This document shows positions 42,287-49,877 of a stretch of 55,078 bases of DNA, one piece after another (position 1 is the first letter of the stretch; each line of letters opens with the position of its first letter). The stretch lies in the NCBI GenBank assembly GCA_035308365.1, contig DATGGU010000090.1, positions 1 through 55,078 of the forward strand. The letters run 5' to 3'. The notes beneath the pieces are model-generated. The model was not told the DNA's origin and made no database searches. It saw only the letters and a program-made list of their open reading frames with translations. The DNA comes from PALSA-505 sp035308365 (GTDB lineage Bacteria > Actinomycetota > Actinomycetes > Streptosporangiales > Streptosporangiaceae). A program made the translations under genes and the position numbers.

Positions 42287-42317
42287 GGTCTAAACCCTGA
42301 CACCGTGTCAGGGTCAA
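42287..42317 (-). promoter_or_regulatory. MerR-type promoter with operator palindrome
   Basis: On the minus strand, -35 TTGACC (42317-42312) and -10 TAGACC (42292-42287) are separated by 19 bp, and the spacer carries a palindrome with arms ACCCTGACAC and GTGTCAGGGT (42294-42314, one central base). An overlong 19-bp spacer with a dyad inside is the hallmark of promoters activated by MerR-family regulators through DNA untwisting. The GyrI-like gene starts about 80 bp downstream. Confidence 0.75.
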
Positions 42318-42407
42318 CCAAGGACCGCGAAGATACCGGTCCTGTGCGCACGACTAGCTGGCAGCCCGGTTTCTGCGATAGCCAGTCCTGCGCGCAGGCA
42401 CCGTCAG

Positions 42408-42674
42408 TCAGCCGGAAGACAGGAATCCGGTATCGGCTCCGGCCAGGCCGGGCCGGGGTTCCACGGTGCACACGCAGTCACAGTGACCGTGGCCGGAATG
42501 GCCGTTGATGTGCCGCCCCGGCCGGTCTTCCTTCTCGGCCAGCAGATCCGCCCGGTAGGTGTCCAGCTTGATGTACAGATCGGCCGGCAAGGCTGCGCGC
42601 ATCTCGATCAGCCCGGACACGCAGTGCAGGAGCTGACCGAGTTCGGAGGCGCTGAGCTGGCGCAGGTTTTGCAT
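42408..42674 (-). CDS. Small conserved actinomycete protein
   Basis: An 88-residue protein. The first 60 residues (LSASELGQLLHCVSGLIEMR and ALPADLYIKLDTYRADLLAEKEDR) are one or two amphipathic helices that resemble a widespread small actinomycete family without assigned function. The tail is rich in His, Gly and Cys (HINGHSGHGHCDCVCTV), possibly metal-binding. ATG at 42674 was chosen because CCGAGG lies at a suitable distance; upstream frame is low complexity. It is divergent from mscL. Confidence 0.7.
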   Translation of the reverse strand: MQNLRQLSASELGQLLHCVSGLIEMRAALPADLYIKLDTYRADLLAEKEDRPGRHINGHSGHGHCDCVCTVEPRPGLAGADTGFLSSG

Positions 42675-42922
42675 AACACAACCTCGGCTCTGTGGCACGG
42701 GGCGTCCCCTGCGGGAGTCCCCCCCTTGGCTGTGGCAGTGAGCTGCCCCCCCACTACCGAGTACGAGATGTAATTGTCCCACGACATTGCGTTTGGGTGA
42801 AGAATATAACGGTACATTGGCCCAGCTTTTGTTTCAGCCGGGCGGCGACCGCGATCACCGTGTATAGAAGGTGCTAGGACGGCACCTACCGGGTGTTTTC
42901 TAATGAGAAAGCGGAGGGGACG
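42675..42922. other. Intergenic region upstream of mscL
   Basis: No gene. It holds a -10-like TATAGA (42863-42868) followed directly by a small hairpin, AGGTGC (42869-42874) with GCACCT (42882-42887), and GTGTTTTCT. These may be the promoter and start region of the mscL transcript. An AT-rich AAGAATATAACGGTACATTGG sits around 42801. Confidence 0.35.
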
Positions 42923-43339
42923 ATGCTGCGCGGGTTCAGAAACTTCCTGATGCAAGGCGACCTGATCGTCATCGCGGTCGGGCTGGTGGTCGCACTGGCC
43001 TTCAGCACCCTGGTCAAGGCGTTCACCGACAACATCATCACCCCGCTGGTCAACGCGGCCGGCGGTGGCAAGGCCGGGACCGGCCTGGGCTGGACGCTGC
43101 ATGGGCAGCGGATCAACGTCGGCGCGTTCGTCTCGGCCATCGTCTACTTCCTCATCTTCATGACCGTGATCTACTTCCTGATCGTGGTGCCCTACCGGAC
43201 GTACATGCGTAAGCGCGGCAAGACCGTGTTCGGCGAGCCCGCGCCGACCAGGACCTGCCCAAGCTGCCAGCTCGCCGACCTGCCAGCCGCGGCGGTCCGC
43301 TGCCCACACTGCACCAGCCAGCTTCCGGTGCCTGCCTGA
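42923..43339 (+). CDS. mscL: Large-conductance mechanosensitive channel with zinc-ribbon tail
   Basis: A 138-residue MscL-like channel, which opens under membrane tension and releases solutes on osmotic downshock. The N-terminal FRNFLMQGDLIVIAVGLVVA helix and TM1 (about 13-35) are followed by FTDNIITPLVNA, a periplasmic loop with LGWTLHGQRINVGAFVSA, TM2 (about 66-88, YFLIFMTVIYFLIVVPY) and a C-terminal tail with CPSC and CPHC, a zinc ribbon not found in E. coli MscL. ATG at 42923 has GGAGGGG upstream; the GTG at 42893 is less likely. Confidence 0.9.
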   Translation: MLRGFRNFLMQGDLIVIAVGLVVALAFSTLVKAFTDNIITPLVNAAGGGKAGTGLGWTLHGQRINVGAFVSAIVYFLIFMTVIYFLIVVPYRTYMRKRGKTVFGEPAPTRTCPSCQLADLPAAAVRCPHCTSQLPVPA

Positions 43340-43360
43340 CCGGGCGGGGGACGCCGTGCC

Positions 43361-43549
43361 GTGCGGCGACCGACTGGGCGGTGGCTGCCCGGAACCGCGG
43401 GCAGGGTGCTGGGGACCAATGACTACGCCCTTGCCGGGCAGGAACAGCACGTCTTCTTCGCCACCCCGCCGGAAGGGCTTCAGCAGACGTTCTGGAATGC
43501 CTCCGGCTGGCACAACCAGACCCTGCCAGGCCCGGCGGTGGATCCATAA
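43361..43549 (+). pseudogene. Lectin-like beta-propeller fragment
   Basis: A 62-codon frame whose end (QEQHVFFATPPEGLQQTFWN and ASGWHNQTLPGPA) resembles one blade of fucose-lectin or PLL-like propeller proteins, where QHVFYA...WDASGWHTQ repeats are common. The other blades are missing and no promoter or ribosome site is evident. It most likely is the residue of a larger secreted lectin gene. It lies between mscL and a hairpin terminator. Confidence 0.5.
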
Positions 43550-43555
43550 AGCGGG

Positions 43556-43589
43556 ATGGCCGGCCGGGTGGTGACACCCGGCCGGCCAT
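43556..43589. terminator. Strong hairpin, 15-bp stem
   Basis: ATGGCCGGCCGGGTG (43556-43570) pairs perfectly with CACCCGGCCGGCCAT (43575-43589) around a 4-nt loop. It lies 16 bp beyond the end of the minus-strand phosphoesterase gene and just after the lectin-like fragment on the plus strand, so it can act in both directions. Confidence 0.75.
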
Positions 43590-43604
43590 GTCCCTGCTGT
43601 GCTG

Positions 43605-46448
43605 TCAGCTCACGTTCAGCGCGGTGTCGTCGATGACGAACGACGTCTGGTACTCGTAATCCTCGCTGCCGGTGAACTTCAGCTTGACCGTCTGCCCGGC
43701 GTAGTTGCTCAGCGAGAAGGTGTGCTGGGCGTACCCGGTGTTGTGGTTGAGGTTGGAGTAGGTGTGCAGGGTGGTCAGGACCGTGCCGGAACTGTTGAGC
43801 ACCTGCACCTTCAGCGTGTCGTACGCGGTGGTTGTGCTGCTTTCGGCCGTGTCGATGTGCAGCCAGAAACTGAAGTTGTAGTTGGTGCAGCCGGTCGGCA
43901 GGGTCACCGTCTGGCTGAGTGTGTCGGTGGTGGTGGAGCCCCAGCCGTCGAGCCAGGCGTCCCATGTTCCGCTGTGCGGCGGTTCCAGGGAGCTGTCGCT
44001 GATCACCTCGACGGGACTATGGGTCGAGGTGACCGTCCACGGCGCGGGGTTGGAGCTGCCGTTCTCGAAACCGGGGTTGCCCAGCAATTGCGCCGCGTTG
44101 CAACTGCCGCCGGTGGGCGTGGCGCTGGCCTCGTTGCTCTGCTGCCCCTCGCCGATCGCATTCACGGCGCTGACCTTGTAGTAGTAGGTCTGGCCACTGG
44201 TGAGGCCGGTGTCGGTGCAGGTGAGCACGGCACCGAGGCCGCTACAGCCGCCGCTGGTCAGCAGCGTCTCGCTGCCGGACGACAGCCCCCGGTACACGCG
44301 GTAGTTCGTGATGTTGACGCCCCCATTGCTGGCCGGGGCCTGCCAGTTCAGGGTGACCTGGCCGGTACCCGCGGTCGCGGTGAGGTTTTGCGGTGGCCCC
44401 GGCGGCGTCCCCTGGACCGGCGAGGCGGTGATGGTGACGCTCGAACTGGCCGTGTTGGCCGGTGAGGCGCTGTCGGTGACGGTCAGGGTCGCCGTATAGG
44501 TCGCGGCGGTGCTGTAGGTGTGGCTGGGATTCTGAGCCGTGCTCACCGGGGACCCGTCGCCGAAGTTCCAGCTATAGGAGTAGGGCGGGGTCCCGCCGGT
44601 AGCGGTCCCGGTGAAGGCGACGTTCAGCGGGATCTGGCCAGAGGTCGGCACGGCGGACGCGGTGGCCTGCAGCGGGTTGCCGACGGAGTTGACGTTGGTG
44701 GTGACGCTTGCGGTAGCCGTGTTGGCCGGTGAGGCGCTGTCGGTGACGGTCAGGGTCGCCGTGTAGGTACCGGCGCTGGTGTAGGTGTGGCTGGGATTCT
44801 GGGCCGTACTCGTGGTTCCGTCGCCGAAGTTCCAGCTGTAGGAGTACGGAGCCGTGCCGCCGGTGGCCGAGCCGGTGAACGACACGTTGAGCGGCGCGTT
44901 GCCCGTCGTCGGCGTGCCGGTGGCCGAGGCCGACAGGGGGGTGGAGCCCTGGACCCAGAAGTCCTCCAGGGGGTCGGCGAGCGCCGACTGATCGGCGGTC
45001 GTCATGGGGAACGTCGACAGAGTCAGGCTGTCGGTGGGGTTGATGATGCCCGAGTGGACGTTCTCCATGACGCGTTCCATCGCGGCCAGCACGTTGCTCG
45101 TCGTGTAGGCGACATGCGAGATGTAGTGCTGCTTCACGTATGTCGGCGAGCCGATGACGACCAGCGGCACCCGGTAGGTGTTGCTGACGTGGTCGGGACC
45201 GTTGTTGCCGTTCTGGGTGTCGTCCTCCGAGATCACGATGAGCGTGTTGTTCTTGTAGGCCGAGTTGCTCATGATCGAGTTGACGATCGTGTTGGTCTCG
45301 GAATCGTTGGTCGGAATGTCCTGGAACGTGCCCGGATGGTCGTTGAAGAGCTCGACGTAGGAGTAGGCCGGCAGCCCATTGGTGTTGACGAAGTTCAGGT
45401 AGTCGCTCCCGACGGTCGTGTCGGGGATGCTCTGGCCGTTGCAGGTGTACTCGTTGTAGTGGAGTTCCTCCGGGATGGTCGTGCCGGGGCGGTCCACCGG
45501 CAGCACCTCGACCTTGTTGTCCGCGGGATTGCGCCAGTACCCACTGCCGCTGTTGAGCATCCAGTAGAAGTCGCCGTTCAGGATCATGGTGTAGGGGCTG
45601 CTGCCGGAGCCCGTGCCGGTCTGAGCCGTGCAGGGGTTGGTGCCCTCCCCGGGCGGGCCACTGTCACCGCCCAGGAAGCGGTCGAACTCCGTGCCGGTGG
45701 CGGTCGGGTAGGACTGCTGCTGCGAACTGGACGACGACTGAGCGGAGAACAGCCACCAGTGGTTGGGGCCACTCGGCGGCTGCGTGCCCGTGCTGTAGGC
45801 GTCCCCGAGCGCGTATGTCTTGGCCAGCGTGTGCAGGTCAGGAACCGAACTGATGTGGTTCGTGCTCTCCACCTGGCCGTTGCAGCCCGCCGCGATCGTC
45901 GTCGCGCAGTCGCCGAGGTAGTCGTCGAACGTGTGGTTCTCCCGCATGATGATCACGAAGTGCGTGAACGGCGGGAAGTAGGGGGACAGCGGGTTGATGC
46001 TGGTGGTCGGCTTCCACACCGTCTCAAGCTGCTTGCCGCACTTTCGCGCCTGATCGCCAGCCGCAGAGCCGAATTGCTGGCCATGCCCAAGCTGGATCGA
46101 GTGGCACGCATCCATCAGCTCGGTCGTCTTCCGGTTGGTGATGTGGAAGCTCTTCGGCTGCGGGAACGACCTGAACTCGACCCCAGGCCTGGCGAACTTG
46201 GCGCCCTTACAGTCGTAATTGTCCGGTTTGTAGGTCTGATACCGGTGACCCATCGGGATAGAGTTGGCATTCGCGATGGGATGTTCCTTGTTGCTCCAGC
46301 CTATGAGCGTGCACGACCCAACCCCCGTCGCCGGGTGCAAACCGGCTTCGTGAAGGGTCTCACCGCTGGCCGGGCTCAGAAAGAATCCAGCCGTTGATAG
46401 AGCGACGACCGCGGCACCGCCCGTTATGCGGTATTTCCACCTAATCAT
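43605..46448 (-). CDS. Secreted phosphoesterase with PKD, Fn3 and C-terminal beta domains
   Basis: A 947-residue exported protein. A signal peptide (MIRWKYRITGGAAVVALSTA) precedes a catalytic domain of the phosphoesterase family that includes bacterial phospholipase C and acid phosphatases: FVIIMRENHTFDDYLGD (metal-binding start), PSGPNHWWLFSA, and VISEDDTQNGNNGPDHVSNTYRVP near its end (about residues 150-520). Two PKD domains of 89 residues follow (PYSYSWNFGDG twice), then Fn3 (PPQNLTATAGTGQVTLNWQ) and a C-terminal jelly-roll like domain (NPGFENGSSNPAPW). ATG at 46448 has GCAGGAGC upstream. Substrate may be phospholipid or organic phosphate; the extra domains suggest binding to polymers or surfaces. 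Confidence 0.88.
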   Translation of the reverse strand: MIRWKYRITGGAAVVALSTAGFFLSPASGETLHEAGLHPATGVGSCTLIGWSNKEHPIANANSIPMGHRYQTYKPDNYDCKGAKFARPGVEFRSFPQPKSFHITNRKTTELMDACHSIQLGHGQQFGSAAGDQARKCGKQLETVWKPTTSINPLSPYFPPFTHFVIIMRENHTFDDYLGDCATTIAAGCNGQVESTNHISSVPDLHTLAKTYALGDAYSTGTQPPSGPNHWWLFSAQSSSSSQQQSYPTATGTEFDRFLGGDSGPPGEGTNPCTAQTGTGSGSSPYTMILNGDFYWMLNSGSGYWRNPADNKVEVLPVDRPGTTIPEELHYNEYTCNGQSIPDTTVGSDYLNFVNTNGLPAYSYVELFNDHPGTFQDIPTNDSETNTIVNSIMSNSAYKNNTLIVISEDDTQNGNNGPDHVSNTYRVPLVVIGSPTYVKQHYISHVAYTTSNVLAAMERVMENVHSGIINPTDSLTLSTFPMTTADQSALADPLEDFWVQGSTPLSASATGTPTTGNAPLNVSFTGSATGGTAPYSYSWNFGDGTTSTAQNPSHTYTSAGTYTATLTVTDSASPANTATASVTTNVNSVGNPLQATASAVPTSGQIPLNVAFTGTATGGTPPYSYSWNFGDGSPVSTAQNPSHTYSTAATYTATLTVTDSASPANTASSSVTITASPVQGTPPGPPQNLTATAGTGQVTLNWQAPASNGGVNITNYRVYRGLSSGSETLLTSGGCSGLGAVLTCTDTGLTSGQTYYYKVSAVNAIGEGQQSNEASATPTGGSCNAAQLLGNPGFENGSSNPAPWTVTSTHSPVEVISDSSLEPPHSGTWDAWLDGWGSTTTDTLSQTVTLPTGCTNYNFSFWLHIDTAESSTTTAYDTLKVQVLNSSGTVLTTLHTYSNLNHNTGYAQHTFSLSNYAGQTVKLKFTGSEDYEYQTSFVIDDTALNVS
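44440..44960 (-). repeat. 267-bp repeat encoding two PKD domains
   Basis: The phrase GCCGTGTTGGCCGGTGAGGC occurs at 44449 and 44716, 267 bp (89 codons) apart, and nucleotide identity is high across the two PKD domains, pointing to recent duplication. Confidence 0.8.
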
Positions 46449-46646
46449 TGGCGCTCCTGCAGCAGAGTCCAGCGTGGTGTGGCTGACGACCACTGTTCCC
46501 CGTATCGTCCCGGCTGAGGCATGAATGCACAACAAACTCTGACGGAACATCTGTATGTCCATTTAGTAGTGATCCGGCCCATATCTTGGCAATCCGGCCA
46601 GCCCGGGGGAGGTTTGCCGGCCCCGGCGGTGGAGCATGACCGGTAT
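46449..46646. other. Divergent intergenic region
   Basis: About 200 bp between the phosphoesterase and amidase-like lipoprotein genes. It is AT-richer around 46520-46570 (ATGAATGCACAACAAACTC and TCCATTTAGTAGTGATCC), the likely promoter zone. An in-frame ATG at 46521 would extend the amidase but gives an implausible N-terminus. Confidence 0.35.
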
Positions 46647-47633
46647 GTGTCCCCGGGGGGCTGCGGCCGGCCCGCTGCGATACCTGTCCGGCTGCTTGCG
46701 TTCCTGGCCGCGGCCGCGCTGGCAGGCCTGGCGGCCTGCTCGGCAGCGGGCCCGGCTGGGTCTGGCCGGGCAGCCCGGCCCGCCCGGCCCGCCCGGCCTG
46801 GACACGCCGGTCACGACCGGCCGCGGCTGGCCGCGCGGCACACCGCGGGAGTGCCGGTTGACCCGGCATATTTCAGCCGGGAAGCGTGCGAGTTGTTCCC
46901 GCCGCTGCGCGGCAACCGCGACCTGACGGTGTTCCTGGACGCCGGGCACGGCGGGCCCGACCCGGGTGCGGTGGGCGTGACCAGCAGCGGGCGGGTGATC
47001 GTGGAGGCCAGGCAGACGCTGGCCGTGGTGCTGGACGCGATGGCGCTGCTGCGCGACGGCGGCTTCACGGTCGTGGTATCACGGACCGGGGCCGGGCCGG
47101 TTGCCCGGCTCGGCCCGGGCGACATGTCCGGGCACCTGCTCACCGCGGACGGGGTTCGCGACGACGTCGCCGCCCGGGACGTGTGCGCCAACCGGGCCCG
47201 CGCCAGCGTGCTGATCGGCGTCTACTTCAACTCCGGTGCCGCCGGGGCGGCCGGCTGCATCACCGCCTACGACCCGGCCCGGCCGTTCGCCGCGGCCAGC
47301 CTGCGCCTGGCTGGCTTGGTGCAGTCGGCCGTGCTCGCCGCGATGAACCGGCAGGGCTGGCAGATCCCGGACGCCGGGGTAGCCTCCGACACCACACTGG
47401 GCTCCGCGGTGACCGCGGCCGACGCCGCCTACGGTCACCTGATACTGCTCGGCCCGGCCAAGCGCGGCTACTTCACTACCCCGAGCCTGATGCCGGGGAC
47501 GCTCATCGAGCCGCTGTTCATCACCGACCCGTTCGAGGCCTCGATCGCCGCCAGCGCGCGCGGGCAGCAGGTGATCGCGACCGGGCTGGCCCGCGCCGTC
47601 GGGCAATACTTCGCCAATGCCGGTCATGCATGA
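46647..47633 (+). CDS. Lipoprotein with amidase_3-like domain
   Basis: A protein of about 328 residues. GTG at 46647 (GGTGGAG upstream) leads into a lipoprotein signal with lipobox LAGLAAC, then an Ala/Pro/Arg-rich linker and an N-acetylmuramoyl-L-alanine amidase (Amidase_3) domain. First zinc His and Glu are visible in FLDAGHGGPDPGAVG and VIVEARQTLAVV, and the catalytic-type Glu in GTLIEPLFITDPFEA. The third zinc ligand, His of the usual SIHAN motif, is replaced: ASVLIGVYFNSGAAG. The enzyme may be inactive, may use another ligand, or may have become a peptidoglycan-binding or regulatory protein. Confidence 0.82.
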   Translation: MSPGGCGRPAAIPVRLLAFLAAAALAGLAACSAAGPAGSGRAARPARPARPGHAGHDRPRLAARHTAGVPVDPAYFSREACELFPPLRGNRDLTVFLDAGHGGPDPGAVGVTSSGRVIVEARQTLAVVLDAMALLRDGGFTVVVSRTGAGPVARLGPGDMSGHLLTADGVRDDVAARDVCANRARASVLIGVYFNSGAAGAAGCITAYDPARPFAAASLRLAGLVQSAVLAAMNRQGWQIPDAGVASDTTLGSAVTAADAAYGHLILLGPAKRGYFTTPSLMPGTLIEPLFITDPFEASIAASARGQQVIATGLARAVGQYFANAGHA

Positions 47634-47853
47634 TCGTGGCGGGCCGGGACGGTGGGCGGCGCGGCGCAGGGCGCGACGCAAACACGGCGCGCTGTCCCAG
47701 GGCTTCAGGACTGGCAGGCTGACGGGCGCGACTTCCTCTACCCCGGGCGAACCGGGGTATACCGGCCCGGCCGGGCGGGAGCGGGTTTGGGCCGGTCTGG
47801 CGGGGTAGCGCGGACTGGAAGGAAGTTCCCGGTATCTGGAGGAGGTTCCTGTG
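47634..47853. other. Intergenic region between amidase and CBS genes
   Basis: About 220 bp, no gene. Just after the amidase stop (47630 on), GCATGATCGTGGCGGGCCGG resembles the ATGATCGTGCCG core of the 65-bp array at 24.2 kb. Small GC-rich hairpins such as ACCCCGGGCGAACCGGGGT (47739 on) could terminate transcription. The CBS gene has GGAGGAGG upstream. Confidence 0.3.
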
Positions 47854-48273
47854 ATGACGCAGAAGGTCAGCCAGATCATGACGCCCGCGCCGGTGGCCGT
47901 GCGGTCCAGCCAGCCGGTGGCCGAGGCGGCCAGGGCCATGCGCGAGCACGGCATCGGTACCGTGCTGGTCGTCGATGACGGGGAGCTGAAAGGATTGGTG
48001 ACCGACCGGGACATCGTGGTGCGCGCCGTCGCGGACATCCGCGACCCGGCCGTCACACTGGTCGGTGACATCTGCAGCGCAGACCTGGTCACCGTGACAC
48101 CCGATGATGAGGTGGACACCGTGCTGCGTCACATGCGGGAACGCGCGGTCCGGCGGGTTCCCGTCGTGCAGGACGGCCACCCGGTCGGGATGCTGTCCAT
48201 CGGCGACATGGCGCTGGAACGAGACGAGCGGTCCGCGCTGGCCGACATCAGCGCCCAGCCGCCGAATACCTGA
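47854..48273 (+). CDS. CBS domain protein
   Basis: A 139-residue protein made of one CBS pair. The repeats are VSQIMTPAPVAVRSSQPVAE...IGTVLVVDDGELKGLVTDRDIVVRAVADIRD and VGDICSADLVTVTPDDEVDTV...VRRVPVVQDGHPVGMLSIGDMALERD. Such Bateman modules bind adenosine nucleotides and are common stress-linked proteins in actinobacteria, often in the dormancy regulon. ATG at 47854 is 8 bp from GGAGGAGG; GTG at 47851 is possible. The methyltransferase gene follows after 46 bp. Confidence 0.9.
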   Translation: MTQKVSQIMTPAPVAVRSSQPVAEAARAMREHGIGTVLVVDDGELKGLVTDRDIVVRAVADIRDPAVTLVGDICSADLVTVTPDDEVDTVLRHMRERAVRRVPVVQDGHPVGMLSIGDMALERDERSALADISAQPPNT

Positions 48274-48319
48274 CGAGGGTCAAGGTGATGCCGGGGGCCG
48301 TGCGCGGGCGCCGGTTACC

Positions 48320-49372
48320 ATGGCGCACATGTCGCTCAAGCGGCAGGCGGCGAGGGTATTGCGCGCAGTCGCGTGGCGTCTTGAACGCCCCTCACGAAGC
48401 CTGCGGCGGCAAGCTGCCCCTGCTCAGGGCGCGGGCGCGCTCGTCCGCGCCGGTTCGCCGCCGGGGTCCCGCGCGGCCTCGTGGTTCTTCGAGCAATTCC
48501 CGCGGTTCTACGTGACGAGCGGCACCGCCGCGACCACCACCCGGCTGAACCTGCGCTACGAGGCAATATTCGGCGAAAACCGGGATCTGTTCGCGGGCGC
48601 GTCGGTGCTGGATCTGGCCAGTCACGACGGCCGCTGGTCGCTGGCGGCGCTGGTAACCGGCGCACGTTCGGTGACCGGCATCGAGGCACGCCCGGAGCTG
48701 GTGAAGGCCGCGGCCGAGACCCTTGGTGGATACGGCTACGGGGCCGACCGCGCCCGCTTCGTCACCGGTGACGTGCACGAGGTGCTCCACGCGCAGGATT
48801 TCGGCGCGGACGTTGTGCTGTGCCTGGGGTTTCTGTATCACACGCTGCGCTACACCGAGCTGCTGGCCGGAATCCGCCGGGCCGGGGCCCGGTATCTGAT
48901 CATCGACACCTTCAGCCCGCACATGATGCGGCCGGTGCCAAGCGTGAACATCATCACCGAGGATCCCGGCGAGCAGGGGAAAGCCACCGGCGATCCCTAC
49001 ACCCAAGGCCAGAGGGTCCTGGTCGGCCGTCCCAACCTCGCAGCGATCCAGGTCATGCTGGGGGCCTATGGTTACCGCATCGAGCGGCTTTCGGACTGGG
49101 CCGGCCTACTGCGCGACAACCCCACGACGGCGGACTGCGACGACTACGCGAACGAGAAACGGATCACGGCCCGCTGCGTCAGCACCCGCTTAGACAACAG
49201 GGGCGGCTCCCGCTCGCCGGTCAGCCGGCCGGCTGCCAGAGGCGGAACGTCGCGCCCTGGTCGCCGGCGCACTCGGCGAGCAGCCCGTAGGGCTGGTGCT
49301 GGGGCTGGCCGGCCTGGCCGCCGGCCACCCGGACCCGCTCGATGGCGGCGGCGAGGTTGTCGACCCCGGTAG
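48320..49372 (+). CDS. SAM-dependent methyltransferase, extended C-terminus
   Basis: A protein of about 350 residues. After a basic N-terminus (about 60 residues) it has a class I methyltransferase core: SVLDLASHDGRWSLAAL (motif I with Ser-His in place of the usual Gly-Gly), VTGIEARPELVKAAAE and DVVLCLGFLYHTLRYTELL. The family resembles methyltransferases of natural product or sugar pathways; substrate unknown. Sequence expected for the fold ends near ITARCVSTRL (about 49190); the last 60 codons are Arg/Ala/Gly-rich and antisense to a VOC gene remnant, so the original stop has probably been lost by a small indel (a TAG lies in the +1 frame at 49191). Confidence 0.8.
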   Translation: MAHMSLKRQAARVLRAVAWRLERPSRSLRRQAAPAQGAGALVRAGSPPGSRAASWFFEQFPRFYVTSGTAATTTRLNLRYEAIFGENRDLFAGASVLDLASHDGRWSLAALVTGARSVTGIEARPELVKAAAETLGGYGYGADRARFVTGDVHEVLHAQDFGADVVLCLGFLYHTLRYTELLAGIRRAGARYLIIDTFSPHMMRPVPSVNIITEDPGEQGKATGDPYTQGQRVLVGRPNLAAIQVMLGAYGYRIERLSDWAGLLRDNPTTADCDDYANEKRITARCVSTRLDNRGGSRSPVSRPAARGGTSRPGRRRTRRAARRAGAGAGRPGRRPPGPARWRRRGCRPR

Positions 49373-49540
49373 GACAACTGCACCTCGGGCCGCGCGTCCG
49401 GCGACGGCCGGATGCCCAGCGGCGGCCTGGTCTGGCCGGTGCGCCACGTGCCGGGGTGACCGGCCGAGAACGGCACCTGCCGCACGGCCTCGTAGAACTC
49501 CTTGGCCCGGTGTGCGTCCGGCCCCGCCTGGCACAAGCGC
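49221..49540 (-). pseudogene. VOC (glyoxalase-like) family fragment, frameshifted
   Basis: The minus strand encodes RAKEFYEAVRQVPFSAGHPG and TRPPLGIRPSPDARPEVQLSY, then after one extra base (TACCGGGGTCGAC, near 49366) VDNLAAAIERVRVAGGQAGQ, PYGLLAECAGDQGATFRLWQ and PAG before TGA (49221-49223). This is the second half of a small VOC-superfamily protein. The first beta-strand with a metal ligand is missing, and the break lies where the transposase fragment begins (about 49526). Confidence 0.78.
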
Positions 49541-49792
49541 TATGCAGTCCGGTCCGGCATCGAGGGCACCGTCTGCGAGTTCGCCCACGGCCACGGCATG
49601 CGCCACTGCCGCTACCGTGGGCAGGCCAAGGCCCACCTCCAGCACGTTCTGACCGCCATCGCCGTCAACATCGAGCGCCTCAGCCAGCAGCCAGCCGGCG
49701 AAAACCCGGCCCCGCGGCCACCAACGGCCTTCCAGGACTACCCCGGCCAGCACGACATCCAGCGCCTGCGCTCATGGCGGGCCGTCAGCTAA
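49526..49792 (+). pseudogene. Transposase C-terminal fragment, IS1182-like
   Basis: The plus strand encodes WHKRYAVRSGIEGTVCEFAH, GMRHCRYRGQAKAHLQHVLT and AIAVNIERLSQQPAG before a stop at 49792. This matches the C-terminus of DDE transposases of the IS1182 type, where YALRAGVEGT...RYRGL-KTHLQHV...INV-RL includes the catalytic Glu (here in GIEGT). The catalytic core upstream is missing, so the element is dead. Its left edge coincides with the truncated VOC gene and its right edge lies about 40 bp before a TIR gene stump. Confidence 0.82.
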
Positions 49793-49833
49793 GCCACGGC
49801 GACCAAGATCACCGACAGAGTCAAGATTAATGG

Positions 49834-49877
49834 ATGCCGAACTTCGATCAAGACGTGTTTGTGTCCTGCAGTCGCGG
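49834..49877 (+). pseudogene. 5' stump of a second TIR-domain gene
   Basis: ATG at 49834 starts MPNFDQDVFVSCSRGQH, which parallels the start of TIR-domain proteins and of the intact neighbour on the minus strand (DFDYDVFISYSRD). After about 15 codons the sequence runs into the 3' end of that neighbour (its stop is 49878-49880 on the minus strand), so the rest of this gene has been lost. The continued open frame to 50337 is antisense to the neighbour and not a gene. Confidence 0.7.

Noticed and set aside
44787..46397. 536-codon plus-strand frame antisense to the phosphoesterase gene
   Set aside because: It is a shadow frame produced by GC-rich third positions; the minus-strand protein has clear phosphoesterase and PKD motifs.
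46521..46646. ATG at 46521 as start of the amidase-like protein
   Set aside because: It would add 42 residues before a perfect lipoprotein signal peptide; GTG 46647 has a ribosome site and places the lipobox correctly.
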